From IMG/VR virus record IMGVR_UViG_3300021963_000322, positions 1-37,549 of that record: 37,549 nt of DNA, one strand, 5' to 3'. Shown in pieces: positions 20,739 through 29,968 of the stretch. Under the pieces are notes generated by a model, which worked only from the letters and a program-made list of their open reading frames with translations, searched no databases and was not told the origin of the DNA. Within the stretch, counting starts at the first letter, position 1. The number at the start of each line of letters is the position of its first letter. The position numbers and the translations under genes were made by a program. The stretch is from a virus.

Positions 20739-20974
20739 AACGTACCCCCTCCAATACCGTTCAGCGCGGTCAGCAGCGTAAACGTACCTTGTGCGGGCGT
20801 GACGTTACCGATCACCGTGTTGTTGATTTCGCCCCCGTTGATGATCTGGTACTGCACCGTGGTGCTGACCAAGTTGGGGTTTTGCAGCCACTGTATCCAC
20901 TCACGCGACGGTCTGCCCGTGGCCTGTTCAATGAACGGCGACGTGGGAAACCGAATGTTCGTAAGGGTCGCCAT
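20735..20974 (-). CDS. Small tail-region protein ending GIGGGTF
   Basis: 79 residues starting MATLTNIRFPTSPFIEQATG, polar and Asn/Thr-rich with a repeat-like end (TPAQGTFTLLTALNGIGGGTF). It follows gp10-like by one base (ATGG over stop). P22 carries the tail-needle gene gp26 near this place; this product is far too short for one, but it may be a tail-tip or fibre-attachment piece. Its C-terminus GIGGGTF closely resembles the C-terminus of the 831-residue fibre. Confidence 0.68.
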   Translation of the reverse strand: MATLTNIRFPTSPFIEQATGRPSREWIQWLQNPNLVSTTVQYQIINGGEINNTVIGNVTPAQGTFTLLTALNGIGGGTF

Positions 20975-22443
20975 CAGTTATCCCCAGGCGATGCCTTCAG
21001 GTTGGCCGACACAATCACAGCCTTCACAGGGTCAGTCACCGCTACTTCAAAGATGCGGTCACGCGCCCACCCCAGCCGCCGCCAGATGGCGCGGTTGGTG
21101 TAATTGCCCTGCCGACCGATGCCGACCCAGTGTTCGTTCGACCAGGTAGACCCGCCGTCGTTCGACCACCGCAGCATCGCCTGGGGGTTGTCACCCTGTC
21201 CCGTGGTCAGCCCGACGCCAGGCTGAAACTGGATTTGAAATTCCTCAAAGTATTGGCGCTGCAAGTCGGTGGTGATGTGTGGCGCACGACGCAACCGACG
21301 AATCGGATTGCCTGCATCGGTGTAGGCGTCAAAGTCTAGGCTGTAGATTTTGCCGTTGTCGTAGTCACCAACTAGGTTCCTGTTGGCAAACGCAATGCAG
21401 TTCTGGCCGCGGTGGCGCTTGTAGACCGCGTTGGGGCTGTCCCACCATAGCCATTTGAACCACTGCTGGGTGGCCAGGTCATAGACCCAGGTCAGATCAA
21501 TGTCGGGGAAGGTGATGACGTAAAACTCGTGGCCTTCCTGCTGCATCGACCAGGCGCGGGCGTTCTCGACGTTCACGCCGATCAGGCTGTTTTCCACCGC
21601 ATGGGTCGAAACCCGCTTGTACTCGTAGCCCATCATCATGCCGATGGTGGCCGTGCCCAGCGTGTCGCGGGACAGGAACATGAACGTTTCGGCGTAACGC
21701 ACCAGCGAGAACCGCGCCCCGATACCGTTCTGGCTTGATGTTCCAGACACCCGCTGAAACGGGAACGTCAGCAGCCCAGGAATCTGGGTGCCCACGTCCA
21801 CCCAGACTTCCGTGGTCACTTCGCCCAGCAGGTAGACCTGGCGGTGGTCAACGATCAAGGCCACCAGGTTATCAGGCGACCCATCCTTGGCCCCGTACCA
21901 TGCCTGGGTGGACAGGGGCGACCCAAGGTCAGTTGATGACCACAGTTGCGTCCCTGGCTTGTTATAGATGATGTAGTTGTCCACCGTGTCGCACACGTCG
22001 GCACCCTGCCAAGCCCCGTCAGACGGGGGCAGCGTCACAAACGTGTTGGTGGCCACAACGTAGTAGTAGCGGTTCACGCCATCCACGATGTAGGCCGTCA
22101 AACCCTGCACGGTCATCACGTTGTCGGTGATTGACACCGGCCCGCTGCTTGTAGTCAAAGTCCCGACCTGAATGTAGGACAACGCCTGGTCGATGCGGTA
22201 GACCCGATTGCCACAGACCGCGATGGCGTACTGTAGGCCCGACAGCGCCCGTTGCCCGCGGATTTCGGCGGGAATGGGGAAAGTGATTTCGGTCACCAGG
22301 CCAGGGGTCGGGTACAGCGCCACAATCCCCCTTTCGCCTGGCTGTTTCGTCGGGTCGATTTCGGGGTAGAAGTTGATCGTTTCTTGATCGTCTTGGTAGA
22401 TTGATCGGGTTGTGTAAGACGCGCCGACAAAACCAAAATCCAT
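20974..22443 (-). CDS. gp10-like head-completion (packaged-DNA stabilisation) protein
   Basis: 489 residues versus 472 in P22 gp10, the plug protein that closes the portal channel after packaging. Starts MDFGFVGASYTTRSIYQDDQ with ETINFYPEIDP, the family's N-terminal pattern, and continues as a beta-rich (propeller-like) domain with YRIDQALSYIQVG, TYIVDGVNRYYY and PDIDLTWVYD. It lies immediately downstream of the HNH gene and upstream of the 79-residue gene. Function by family similarity. Confidence 0.9.
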   Translation of the reverse strand: MDFGFVGASYTTRSIYQDDQETINFYPEIDPTKQPGERGIVALYPTPGLVTEITFPIPAEIRGQRALSGLQYAIAVCGNRVYRIDQALSYIQVGTLTTSSGPVSITDNVMTVQGLTAYIVDGVNRYYYVVATNTFVTLPPSDGAWQGADVCDTVDNYIIYNKPGTQLWSSTDLGSPLSTQAWYGAKDGSPDNLVALIVDHRQVYLLGEVTTEVWVDVGTQIPGLLTFPFQRVSGTSSQNGIGARFSLVRYAETFMFLSRDTLGTATIGMMMGYEYKRVSTHAVENSLIGVNVENARAWSMQQEGHEFYVITFPDIDLTWVYDLATQQWFKWLWWDSPNAVYKRHRGQNCIAFANRNLVGDYDNGKIYSLDFDAYTDAGNPIRRLRRAPHITTDLQRQYFEEFQIQFQPGVGLTTGQGDNPQAMLRWSNDGGSTWSNEHWVGIGRQGNYTNRAIWRRLGWARDRIFEVAVTDPVKAVIVSANLKASPGDN

Positions 22444-22445
22444 AG

Positions 22446-22943
22446 TTATGCCCCTCTCGCTAAATATGCTTTGTTTCGCACAATACGTGAGACATTGTTT
22501 GCGTGTAACCCAAACCTATTTGCAAGATCAACATAAGTCACGCCGGGAACATAAATTTTTCTTATCATGTCGGCTTGTTCTTGTGTCAATTTTGCTTTTT
22601 TATGCTGTGCGCCTTTGGGTGCATTTGAACGCCCTTTGATTGCTGCATCCCTGTTGTTGTCCGCATAGTTGCCAAGTGACATATGCGAGGGGTTGCAGCA
22701 CAAACGATTGTCACACTTGTGCAGAATGAATTGCTTGGCTTTTTTATCTTTGGGGGCTGACATTTCAATCAGACCTGGATTTGTCAACGCAAAAACAATT
22801 CGATGTGCTGAATAAACTTTCTGACCAATCGTTATGCTGCCATAGCCTGTACTGTTCTTGCAGCCAAGCCAATTCCAACATTCGTCGGCATTGCCTTGCG
22901 AAACAAGTTCCCAAACATCGGCAAACACCTTTCTTTTGGCCAT
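22446..22943 (-). CDS. Free-standing HNH homing endonuclease
   Basis: 165 residues. HNH motif with AHRIVFALT (H47), HKCDNRLCCNPSHMSLG (H75, C77, C82-83, H87) and NNRDA (96-100); a DNA-binding helix-turn-helix follows at ~134-157 (VTYVDLANRFGLHANNVSRI). The region is clearly more A/T-rich than its neighbours. It interrupts the gp4-gp10 pair, as free-standing homing nucleases often do in phages, and probably spreads by cutting phages that lack it. Confidence 0.88.
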   Translation of the reverse strand: MAKRKVFADVWELVSQGNADECWNWLGCKNSTGYGSITIGQKVYSAHRIVFALTNPGLIEMSAPKDKKAKQFILHKCDNRLCCNPSHMSLGNYADNNRDAAIKGRSNAPKGAQHKKAKLTQEQADMIRKIYVPGVTYVDLANRFGLHANNVSRIVRNKAYLARGA

Positions 22944-22978
22944 GGGTTAAATCCTCACGTTTTCATTCATCATAAAAC

Positions 22979-23959
22979 CTAGTTGAAGCCGCCATCGAGG
23001 ATGAACGCGGCGTCTTTGGGTCGGCCCGTCATCAAGACGTCAGGATACCTGCTGACCTGCGGCGGCTTCATGTTCGTGCGTTTGATCGTTGCTTTAGCCT
23101 GAGCAGCGTAGGCGGTAATCTGGCTCGCCTGAATCTGGTTGACCTTCCCGTACATCGGCATCATGCGCTCGCCTAGACACCACCGCAACGCCATGTTGTA
23201 GCCCTGCGGGAATTCCATGCTGCCGTACAGGTCGCCAAACTCGCGGAAGATAGTCTGCGTAAACAGGTGCATTTCTCCCTGCGAAGGGTTCGGCCACAGG
23301 TAGATGGTGCCCAGCAGTTCAGACGGCTGGTAGTACAGCGATTTAGGCCATGGGCCGTTCAGCGTCTTCAGTCCGATTGACTCATATTCTTCCAGGCTCA
23401 GAATTGCAATCGGATAATCCAGTCCGCCACCGTAGATGGGCACGCCGTTTGATGTGGTCTGCACTCGCACAAACGCGGATTCAATCGTAAGCGGTCGCTG
23501 GTAGTACGCGTCAATAATTTGCGTCACGACAGGCGTCGTGTGTGTGCGGCTAACCGTGTAGGTGCCGCCCTCGTTGACGTTGCCACCAGCGCCCGTTCCA
23601 AAGCCCACAATGGTCGTCCCAGACAGCACGCCAGGCCCGGACAGCGTCATGCCCATGGTAATCGCGCCTTTGGTCACGCCGTTTGCTGGAACCGTTAGAG
23701 TCGTGCCGCTGATTGATCCAACAAACCTGGCCGACACGTTGCCTGCTGGCCCGATGGTGTACTGAACCTGGTTCTGCACGCATGGAAACACGATTTCCGT
23801 GCGGTAAAACACCATCATGTTTTCATTCGACCACTGGGCAATCATGTCGTTCAGCAAATCCAGCCCGTCCTGGGCTTCGTCTGCTGTCGGGTTTTCGCCC
23901 GACGCCAACGCGCCAATGTCCTTCATTGACCGGGTGATGATGTCGTATGGCGTGGTCAT
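22979..23959 (-). CDS. gp4-like head-completion protein with inserted domain
   Basis: 326 residues, about twice P22 gp4 (166). N-terminal part is typical of gp4-like tail-accessory factors that extend the portal (MTTPYDIITRSMKDIGALAS, ADEAQDGLDLLNDMIAQWS). After YTIGP (67-71), residues ~79-150 are a beta-rich insert (SISGTTLTVPANGVTKGAITMGM, GTYTVSRT), then the normal sequence resumes at YQRPLTIESAFVR. It precedes the HNH gene. Confidence 0.82.
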   Translation of the reverse strand: MTTPYDIITRSMKDIGALASGENPTADEAQDGLDLLNDMIAQWSNENMMVFYRTEIVFPCVQNQVQYTIGPAGNVSARFVGSISGTTLTVPANGVTKGAITMGMTLSGPGVLSGTTIVGFGTGAGGNVNEGGTYTVSRTHTTPVVTQIIDAYYQRPLTIESAFVRVQTTSNGVPIYGGGLDYPIAILSLEEYESIGLKTLNGPWPKSLYYQPSELLGTIYLWPNPSQGEMHLFTQTIFREFGDLYGSMEFPQGYNMALRWCLGERMMPMYGKVNQIQASQITAYAAQAKATIKRTNMKPPQVSRYPDVLMTGRPKDAAFILDGGFN

Positions 23960-23968
23960 GTTTTGTCC

Positions 23969-25597
23969 TTAAACCGCTGTTCCATCGGTGTCGTTGGTAG
24001 GCAGTGCCCCATTGCTGCGTAGAACAGTTGACGCATCAAACCACACATATCGAGAAGCGCCAACTTGTGTTCCAGGAATTAGTATTGGGTTTAACCAGCC
24101 TCCCGCTGTTGTTTTTGCCGTACCGATACTTCCACCAGTTTCAAAACTTCCAACATATAGATATGCGCTATTGTCGGACTTAACGGCATAACCGAAAGAA
24201 CCAATTGTCCATCCGGTAACGCTTGCAGAAAGGGCAGCTATTCCATCGTTATCGTACAGATAAACATAATATCGAGTATTAGCAGGAAGTCCTGTTAGAT
24301 CAAGCGAAATTCCAGTGTTAGGAATTTGAATTGCAATCCATTCACCATTCGTTGATGCAACACCTACGCCACTTTGATTAGCAGGGCCGCGCAAACGTAA
24401 AGGCACAGTATTGCCAAACGGATTCTGTGAATTTGGTTTGAAAGCCACTTCAGACGCACTAGCAACCTGCAAAACTCCGCAGTTTGCAACATGGTCAAAT
24501 TCCCATCCGTCAAATCGCACTTGACCAGCATAGTCAAAGTTTTCCCAGTTGGCGTTGCGAACACGGCAGGTATCGAAGTTGACGTTTGCGCCTGACAATT
24601 TGAACGCGGTGCAAGGATTGTTACCCGATGTGGCGCGGATCGTCACACCGTCGATATCGACTTGGTTGATGGTGTACGACCCGCCAATGAATTCACATTG
24701 CGCTGTTGCGGTATACGTGTCGTTGTTGTAGAGCTGAAGATTGCGACCTTTGAATACGTTGACTCCAGTAACGTAAAGACCACGCTTCTTGCAGTTCTCA
24801 AATGTAGTGTTTCGCAGGTCAACTGTCTGACCAAGGCCGGATTCACCCTTGATGAACAAGCCCACGTTTTCAACACCATTGGCGAAAGCGCACTGCTCCA
24901 TCGTCATAACCTGGCCTTTCCAGATCATGCCGCCAGATGGCGGTGGTGTGCTGGCGCTGGCTGTCCCGCACGTTTGAAAAAACACTTCACGCAGATAGGT
25001 ATAAGAACCTTCGTTGCGTCCCGCCGTACCGTCAGCCTTGATGCCCCAACGGGCGCACGTATCAATCCAGCACTGCGTGACGCTAATCATGTTCCAGCCG
25101 TCATCAACAAACAGCCCGTTTGCCATTTCAATACCATCCAAGGTCATGCCTTTGATGTATAAATGGTCAATCTTGACCTCGTATGCGTTCAGCACACGAA
25201 TTCCAGTAGCCCCGGCAGTTGTTGCTGTGTTGATGATTGCAAACTCAGCCAAAACAGCACCCATCGAGGCGGTATAAGAACCACCATGCACCCCGCTATC
25301 AATATCAATCAAAGGCTTGTTGGCTGCGCGATGGTCAAAAAATGTTTTGGTCATTCCATCGCCAACAATCTTTATGCCTGGGCTGGTGAACCCAAAGGTG
25401 GCAAAAGTGTTGTAGGAAAGCGTATCTGAAACAAGGTATGTTCCAGCAGGAACGTAAACAATACGACCTTGCGCTGCTGTAATAGCAGCTTGCAATGCAG
25501 CATAACTATCAACAGCCCCCGTGGGGTCAGCGCCATAATCAAGTGCATTGACGTACTGCCCCTCAATCATTGAGTATGTGACTTTCGTGAGTGCCAT
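23969..25597 (-). CDS. Tailspike with pectate-lyase-like beta helix
   Basis: 542-residue receptor-binding/depolymerase protein. A short N-terminal adaptor (MALTKVTYSMIEGQYVN) leads into the Pectate_lyase_3 start ALDYGADPTGAVDSYAALQAAI (18-39) and YVPAGTYLVSD, followed by repeated right-handed beta-helix coils and a C-terminal beta domain (ISLDLTGLPANTRYYVYLY, then ASRYVWFDASTVLRSNG). Such spikes bind and cut host polysaccharide. Substrate cannot be read from the sequence. Confidence 0.88.
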   Translation of the reverse strand: MALTKVTYSMIEGQYVNALDYGADPTGAVDSYAALQAAITAAQGRIVYVPAGTYLVSDTLSYNTFATFGFTSPGIKIVGDGMTKTFFDHRAANKPLIDIDSGVHGGSYTASMGAVLAEFAIINTATTAGATGIRVLNAYEVKIDHLYIKGMTLDGIEMANGLFVDDGWNMISVTQCWIDTCARWGIKADGTAGRNEGSYTYLREVFFQTCGTASASTPPPSGGMIWKGQVMTMEQCAFANGVENVGLFIKGESGLGQTVDLRNTTFENCKKRGLYVTGVNVFKGRNLQLYNNDTYTATAQCEFIGGSYTINQVDIDGVTIRATSGNNPCTAFKLSGANVNFDTCRVRNANWENFDYAGQVRFDGWEFDHVANCGVLQVASASEVAFKPNSQNPFGNTVPLRLRGPANQSGVGVASTNGEWIAIQIPNTGISLDLTGLPANTRYYVYLYDNDGIAALSASVTGWTIGSFGYAVKSDNSAYLYVGSFETGGSIGTAKTTAGGWLNPILIPGTQVGASRYVWFDASTVLRSNGALPTNDTDGTAV

Positions 25598-25607
25598 CTG
25601 TTACCTC

Positions 25608-26660
25608 TTACACAAAATAAGTCATAGATGCGCGAATTTGCGCGTTTGTCCCAATTGCGGTTGCGTTGTTATACGTTTGAATATTCATATCTGTTCCTGA
25701 TGCGGCCACCCGAGCCTGTAATTGCGATCCTGTTAATGCATTTTCTCGGCCTGTGCCGTTGGCAATTGCGGCGCCGTTTGTAAATGGCAGTGATACATTG
25801 AGCGCCCCAGCGCCAGTGCCAGCATTGGTGATAGTGACAGAAAAATTGATATGTACCACTCGTCCAATTCTGGTGTAGTTGCAAGTGCCAAGGGTGTAAC
25901 TTGTAATGGCTCCAGTGCTAGATGTTACTGTTGGAGTCCATGTTCCTTCTTCATAATAATTTAGCAATTGACTGGTCATTCCAGCAAGAGAGCTGTTTGC
26001 GGTAAAGTTAAATCCTTTAGCCGCTGTCCCTTGAATTAAATTTCCAGTGCTAAGTGTTGCATTACCAACTAATGTTGGCGTTGTAATTGATGGTGACGTT
26101 GAAAATACCAAATTGGTGCTGGTCGTTCCTGTGGCTCCAGATGCGGTGTATCCCGTGATGTTGTTGAATGCAGTGATTCCAGCAGTGCCGGTTCCTGTGC
26201 CGCCACGCGATACAGCCAAAGTTCCCGTCCAGCCCAAAGTCAATGATGCAGCATTCAACAATGCAGTGCTGGCGCTGCCGCCCAAGGTCAACGTGACGTT
26301 GGTGTCATCGGTCTTGGTTAAGGCCGCTGGCGCGTTCCATTGCGGCGCTGTACCGGATGAACCCAACCATTGTCCGGATGTTCCGATGGCCAGCTTTGTG
26401 AACGTAGTTCCACTGGCGTAATACAGCAAATCACCCGCGGTATAACTAGTCAGGCCGGTGCCGCCCGCTGTCGTCGGCGTAGTCTTCCAAGCGATGACCT
26501 GCACTGCGTTGGCGTTGTCCTTGTAGAACAGTTTGCCGTCAGTGATGTTTATGGCCAGTTCCGATCCCAACGTGCTGTTGGTCAGGTTGCCCGCAGCCGG
26601 TGCTTGGCTGGACGTGCTGCTACTGTAAATCAGGATTGGGGTGTAGCCTGTTTGCGCCAT
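25608..26660 (-). CDS. Tail fibre protein
   Basis: 350 residues, Thr/Ser/Gly/Ala-rich with repeated beta modules (NLTNSTLGSELAINITDGKLFYKD, LAVSRGGTGTGTAGITAFNN) and a C-terminal domain starting YYEEGTWTPTVTSSTG that is common in phage fibre tips. Lacks an obvious catalytic motif. It lies between the head-binding-type protein and the tailspike. Confidence 0.8.
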   Translation of the reverse strand: MAQTGYTPILIYSSSTSSQAPAAGNLTNSTLGSELAINITDGKLFYKDNANAVQVIAWKTTPTTAGGTGLTSYTAGDLLYYASGTTFTKLAIGTSGQWLGSSGTAPQWNAPAALTKTDDTNVTLTLGGSASTALLNAASLTLGWTGTLAVSRGGTGTGTAGITAFNNITGYTASGATGTTSTNLVFSTSPSITTPTLVGNATLSTGNLIQGTAAKGFNFTANSSLAGMTSQLLNYYEEGTWTPTVTSSTGAITSYTLGTCNYTRIGRVVHINFSVTITNAGTGAGALNVSLPFTNGAAIANGTGRENALTGSQLQARVAASGTDMNIQTYNNATAIGTNAQIRASMTYFV

Positions 26661-26662
26661 GC

Positions 26663-27163
26663 TTAATACTCCACTTCAATTTTGGAAGTGAAAGGCGGCG
26701 CTTGCGAGAACGTCAAAGTTACGCCGCTAACGCTATATGTATTCTTAAATTGGTATACACCATTGATAAATACATTAGTAAAATTTTCTGAAGAAGGGGC
26801 CGCTGGCAAAGTAAATGCCACCACAACACCATCCCCCGTAAAATTAATTATGTTTGTAAATGGATTTTGATTGATGCCCAAAACATTATCAAACGTTCCA
26901 ATTAAATTGTTTGCGCTGTCTTGAACAACAAATTTATAATTAATTCCATTTGTTAGCCATATTTCACCTGAAGGCACTCGCCCCGCGCCATCCAAAATGA
27001 TAGGATTGCTATGTGCAATATTTCCTGCATTCGTGGTGTACGTTGCAGCGTTGGTGGTCGTCCCGGCCAGGTAGGTGAAAATCTTTCCACCAGCCAGTGG
27101 GTTGCCGTTGTTGTCAAATAATTGACCGCCTACGCCATAAAAGGGTGAAAGGTTGACTGCCAT
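26663..27163 (-). CDS. Tailspike head-binding-like protein
   Basis: 166 residues with GGQLFDNNGNPLAGGKIFTYLAG, SNPIILDGAGRVPSGEIWLTNG and YKFVVQDSANNLIGTFDNV, the pattern of the head-binding domain found at the start of P22-type tailspikes. The C-terminal third (GVVVAFTLPAAPSS, VYQFKNTY) is another small beta domain. Here the head-binding module is a separate gene rather than fused to the spike. The DNA is more A/T-rich than neighbours. Confidence 0.72.
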   Translation of the reverse strand: MAVNLSPFYGVGGQLFDNNGNPLAGGKIFTYLAGTTTNAATYTTNAGNIAHSNPIILDGAGRVPSGEIWLTNGINYKFVVQDSANNLIGTFDNVLGINQNPFTNIINFTGDGVVVAFTLPAAPSSENFTNVFINGVYQFKNTYSVSGVTLTFSQAPPFTSKIEVEY

Positions 27164-27165
27164 AG

Positions 27166-27474
27166 TTATTCCTCAAATTTGGGGGTGAACACCTGGGGCG
27201 CCCAAGGCAGCGGCGTTTCGTCGCGTTCAGCCAGGTTTTTCAGTTGCTGCGCCATACGCGCTTCGATCAGTCCGTCGCATTCGTCCTTGATCCAGCCCAC
27301 GATCATTTCTTCGGTGACTTTTTCAAACGGCACGACTAGGCGCTGGCCCTTAAAAAACCATGTGCCTTCGGTTTCGACGGCCATGTCATCTTGGGCGGCG
27401 CGGGCGTGGTATTGGGCTTGCGTAATCAGCCCATCTTTGGCTTTAATGCTCAGAATCTTCCAGGTGTAGTTCAA
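27166..27474 (-). CDS. Small DUF7936-like protein
   Basis: 102 residues starting with a TTG at 27474 that overlaps the upstream stop (TTGA). NYTWKILSIKAKDGLITQAQYHARA, TWFFKGQRLVVPFEKVTEEMIVGWI and a Glu-rich C-terminus fit a family of small phage tail-associated proteins I recall as DUF7936; function unknown, perhaps a fibre chaperone. Confidence 0.68.
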   Translation of the reverse strand: MNYTWKILSIKAKDGLITQAQYHARAAQDDMAVETEGTWFFKGQRLVVPFEKVTEEMIVGWIKDECDGLIEARMAQQLKNLAERDETPLPWAPQVFTPKFEE

Positions 27475-29966
27475 AATGCGCCCCCGCCGATGCCGCCTGT
27501 GGGTGTTAAAACGCCCGTAGACGGGTTGAATTTCAGTTTAGTGCTGGACACCTTGGCAGGCAGATTGCCCGTGCTATTGGTCACCCAAACCGGATAATAA
27601 TCGGCGTTTGTCGATGTGTCGTCGGTGATGCCGATGTTAGCCGCATTCGTTGCGTTCGTCGCGCTGCCTGCTGATCCCGCGCTGCCGTCAATACTTACGC
27701 CGGTCAAACTCTGGCTGGCGCTGGCACGGTTCAAAGCAATTTGCGTCGTGCCAATGTACAGGCTTGAATTGCCCAGCACGCCGGTCGGGATGGTGCCTGA
27801 CAGTTGCCCCGCAGGCAGGCTCGTCAGGCTTGCACCAGACCCGCTGAACCCTGTCGCCGTGAGCGTGCCTGTCGACGGGTTAAATTGCAGTTTGGTAGAC
27901 GATGTGTACTCGGTCGTCAGGTTGCCCGCGGTTTGATTGGCCAGCAGCGGGTAATACGTTGCGTTGGTCGTCGTGTCGTCGGTAACCGTTGCGTAGGCCG
28001 TCGGCGTGACCCAAGACGGGGCTGACACGCCGTTGCTTTGCAAGACCTTGCCAGCATCACCAGCCACTGACGCAACGAATGACGTCGCGCCCGCCCCTGT
28101 TTGATACGGGATGCTGGCCGCGGCTCCGCCAGCCAGGTTGGTGGCTGTGGTTGCGCTGGTGGCACTTGTCGCGCTGCCGACAGTAATGCTCGATGGGTTC
28201 GTCCATTGCGGGGCCGTTGCGCCCGCGGTCATGATGTAGGTGCTTGTCCCCAGCCCCAGGAACGTTGTTGCTCCTGCGCCGGTTTGATACGGCACGCTGC
28301 CCTGTAGACCGCCTGCAAGGTTGGTTGCTGTCGTAGCGGTGGTGGCGCTGCCTGCGCTGCCCGCGGTGGCCGCATAACTGACCGACAGCGTGCTGGCGGC
28401 AACGTTTTTCCAGTATTGCGCGGTGCTGTCGTACTGGATCACATCTAGGTTGTTTAACGTCCCGAATTGGACGTTGCCATCAGTACCTCCAAGAACCGAC
28501 CCATAAGTAGGCCGCACAAACAAAACGCCATTTGACGTCCCGACATGGACAACCGCGGCCACCATGCAGATTGCGTTCGGGGCGTTGGGCTTGGTCTTGG
28601 TCAGACCTCCGGTCACCGCCGGGTTGTAATACAACTCCTGGCCCTGAACCCATGCTTCAGCGCCGCCCGTGGTGTTCAGTTGCCTGATTTCGCCAAAGGT
28701 CGTGACAAAAATCCAGTCGTTGTTGTTGCCGGTTTCTGCGGCAATGCCAAGAATGTAATTGGCTTGGTCAACAGACAGTCCCGCTGCGGCCTTGCCAATC
28801 AAACCACCAGACGCGCCCAAGGTGCCCGCAAACGACACCACTTGGCCCTTGGTGATGGCCCCTTGGCATTTGATGCGGTAATACAGTTCTTCGCCGACCT
28901 TATGCACAACGCTGCCGTTCATTTGGAACGCCATCGTTTGGAATTGCTGCTCGTTGTTGTAGTACAGCCGCCCCGTCGCATCAGTCGGCAACGGGTTTTG
29001 CGTAGTGTTGAATTGGATGTACGTCGGGCTGGCAATCGAGCCTGTAATGGCCGACATACTGGTGATGTCGTTGTTAGCCCCCAGAATGGCCGCAGACAGA
29101 TTCGCCCTCGCGCCTGCGGCATCCGATGCGCCTGTGCCGCCATGCAGCACAGCAACGTCTGTGGCTTCCCAAGTACCTGTCCCAATCGTGCCAAGCGTGG
29201 TGATGCTGGTCTGGCCTGGATAGGTCGTAGAAATCCGCAACCCGCTGGCGCTGGCGTCCAGGCTCGTACCGTTCAGTTTCACTGAAAACTGATTAGCCAC
29301 CAGTTGCAGGCCGTTGCCTGCCGTGTACGTTCCCGCGCCTGAAAACTGCGTCCAAGGCATATTGGTCACGCCAATCGTGCCCGTTGATCCCGCGGTGGTG
29401 ACCCAACCAGTCGCCGCCAGGCTCACGCCGTCTTCAATAAACGTAAACGCGCCGGGCACTTCAGACCAAGCGTTCAGGTCTGCGGTGCGCGTCCAGCCGC
29501 TGGCCGCTGCGGCATAAATGCCGTTTTGAGCCTGATTCGTCTGGTTCTTGACCAGAATCCGCGTGCCCGCGGTCAGCGTAGACGGCCAGTCGCCGCCCGC
29601 CTGCGTTGCCAGTCCCGACAGCGTGATATCTGCGGTCGTGGTGTACAAACACGACGCCTTGATATCAAGCCCCTGAGCCACGGAATCGACGTATGCTTTA
29701 TTTGCTACGTCAGCATCCGCGGTCGGAGTCGCTGCAACCTGGGCCGTCGTGAAATACGCTGCGGCTGGCGTGTTGCCACCGATAACCGACGAATCAATCG
29801 TTGAGTTCGTGATGCTCAATCCTGACTGAACAGGATTGATGGGCGGGTAAAAGTACGACCCCGCAGGCCCGACCAGCGTAATCGGCGTAAACGTCGGCTC
29901 AGGGCCAAAAATGCCCTGAACAGGAACGATATTGATGGTCTGCTGGTTGGCGACCTGGTTGGTCAT
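27471..29966 (-). CDS. Large tail fibre protein with repeated modules
   Basis: 831 residues. N-terminal ~190 include LSITNSTIDSSVIGGNTPAAAYF and GLDIKASCLYTTTADITLSG, a pattern seen near the start of many phage fibres. Further along are repeated modules: NLAGG...S(V/I)PYQTGAGAT(T/S)F twice, and a C-terminal pair of DD(T/S)xTNA(T/D)YYP...STxLxFNPSTGxLT. It ends GGIGGGAF. No chaperone domain or enzyme motif seen. The TTGA overlap leads to the DUF7936-like gene. Confidence 0.82.
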   Translation of the reverse strand: MTNQVANQQTINIVPVQGIFGPEPTFTPITLVGPAGSYFYPPINPVQSGLSITNSTIDSSVIGGNTPAAAYFTTAQVAATPTADADVANKAYVDSVAQGLDIKASCLYTTTADITLSGLATQAGGDWPSTLTAGTRILVKNQTNQAQNGIYAAAASGWTRTADLNAWSEVPGAFTFIEDGVSLAATGWVTTAGSTGTIGVTNMPWTQFSGAGTYTAGNGLQLVANQFSVKLNGTSLDASASGLRISTTYPGQTSITTLGTIGTGTWEATDVAVLHGGTGASDAAGARANLSAAILGANNDITSMSAITGSIASPTYIQFNTTQNPLPTDATGRLYYNNEQQFQTMAFQMNGSVVHKVGEELYYRIKCQGAITKGQVVSFAGTLGASGGLIGKAAAGLSVDQANYILGIAAETGNNNDWIFVTTFGEIRQLNTTGGAEAWVQGQELYYNPAVTGGLTKTKPNAPNAICMVAAVVHVGTSNGVLFVRPTYGSVLGGTDGNVQFGTLNNLDVIQYDSTAQYWKNVAASTLSVSYAATAGSAGSATTATTATNLAGGLQGSVPYQTGAGATTFLGLGTSTYIMTAGATAPQWTNPSSITVGSATSATSATTATNLAGGAAASIPYQTGAGATSFVASVAGDAGKVLQSNGVSAPSWVTPTAYATVTDDTTTNATYYPLLANQTAGNLTTEYTSSTKLQFNPSTGTLTATGFSGSGASLTSLPAGQLSGTIPTGVLGNSSLYIGTTQIALNRASASQSLTGVSIDGSAGSAGSATNATNAANIGITDDTSTNADYYPVWVTNSTGNLPAKVSSTKLKFNPSTGVLTPTGGIGGGAF

Positions 29967-29968
29967 GC

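Noticed and set aside
28545-29285. 246-codon open frame on the plus strand
   Set aside because: Antisense to the large fibre gene; His/Arg-rich translation typical of a shadow frame.
23969-29966. Diversity-generating retroelement acting on a fibre gene
   Set aside because: No reverse-transcriptase gene is present and I saw no template/variable repeat pair with adenine-specific differences.
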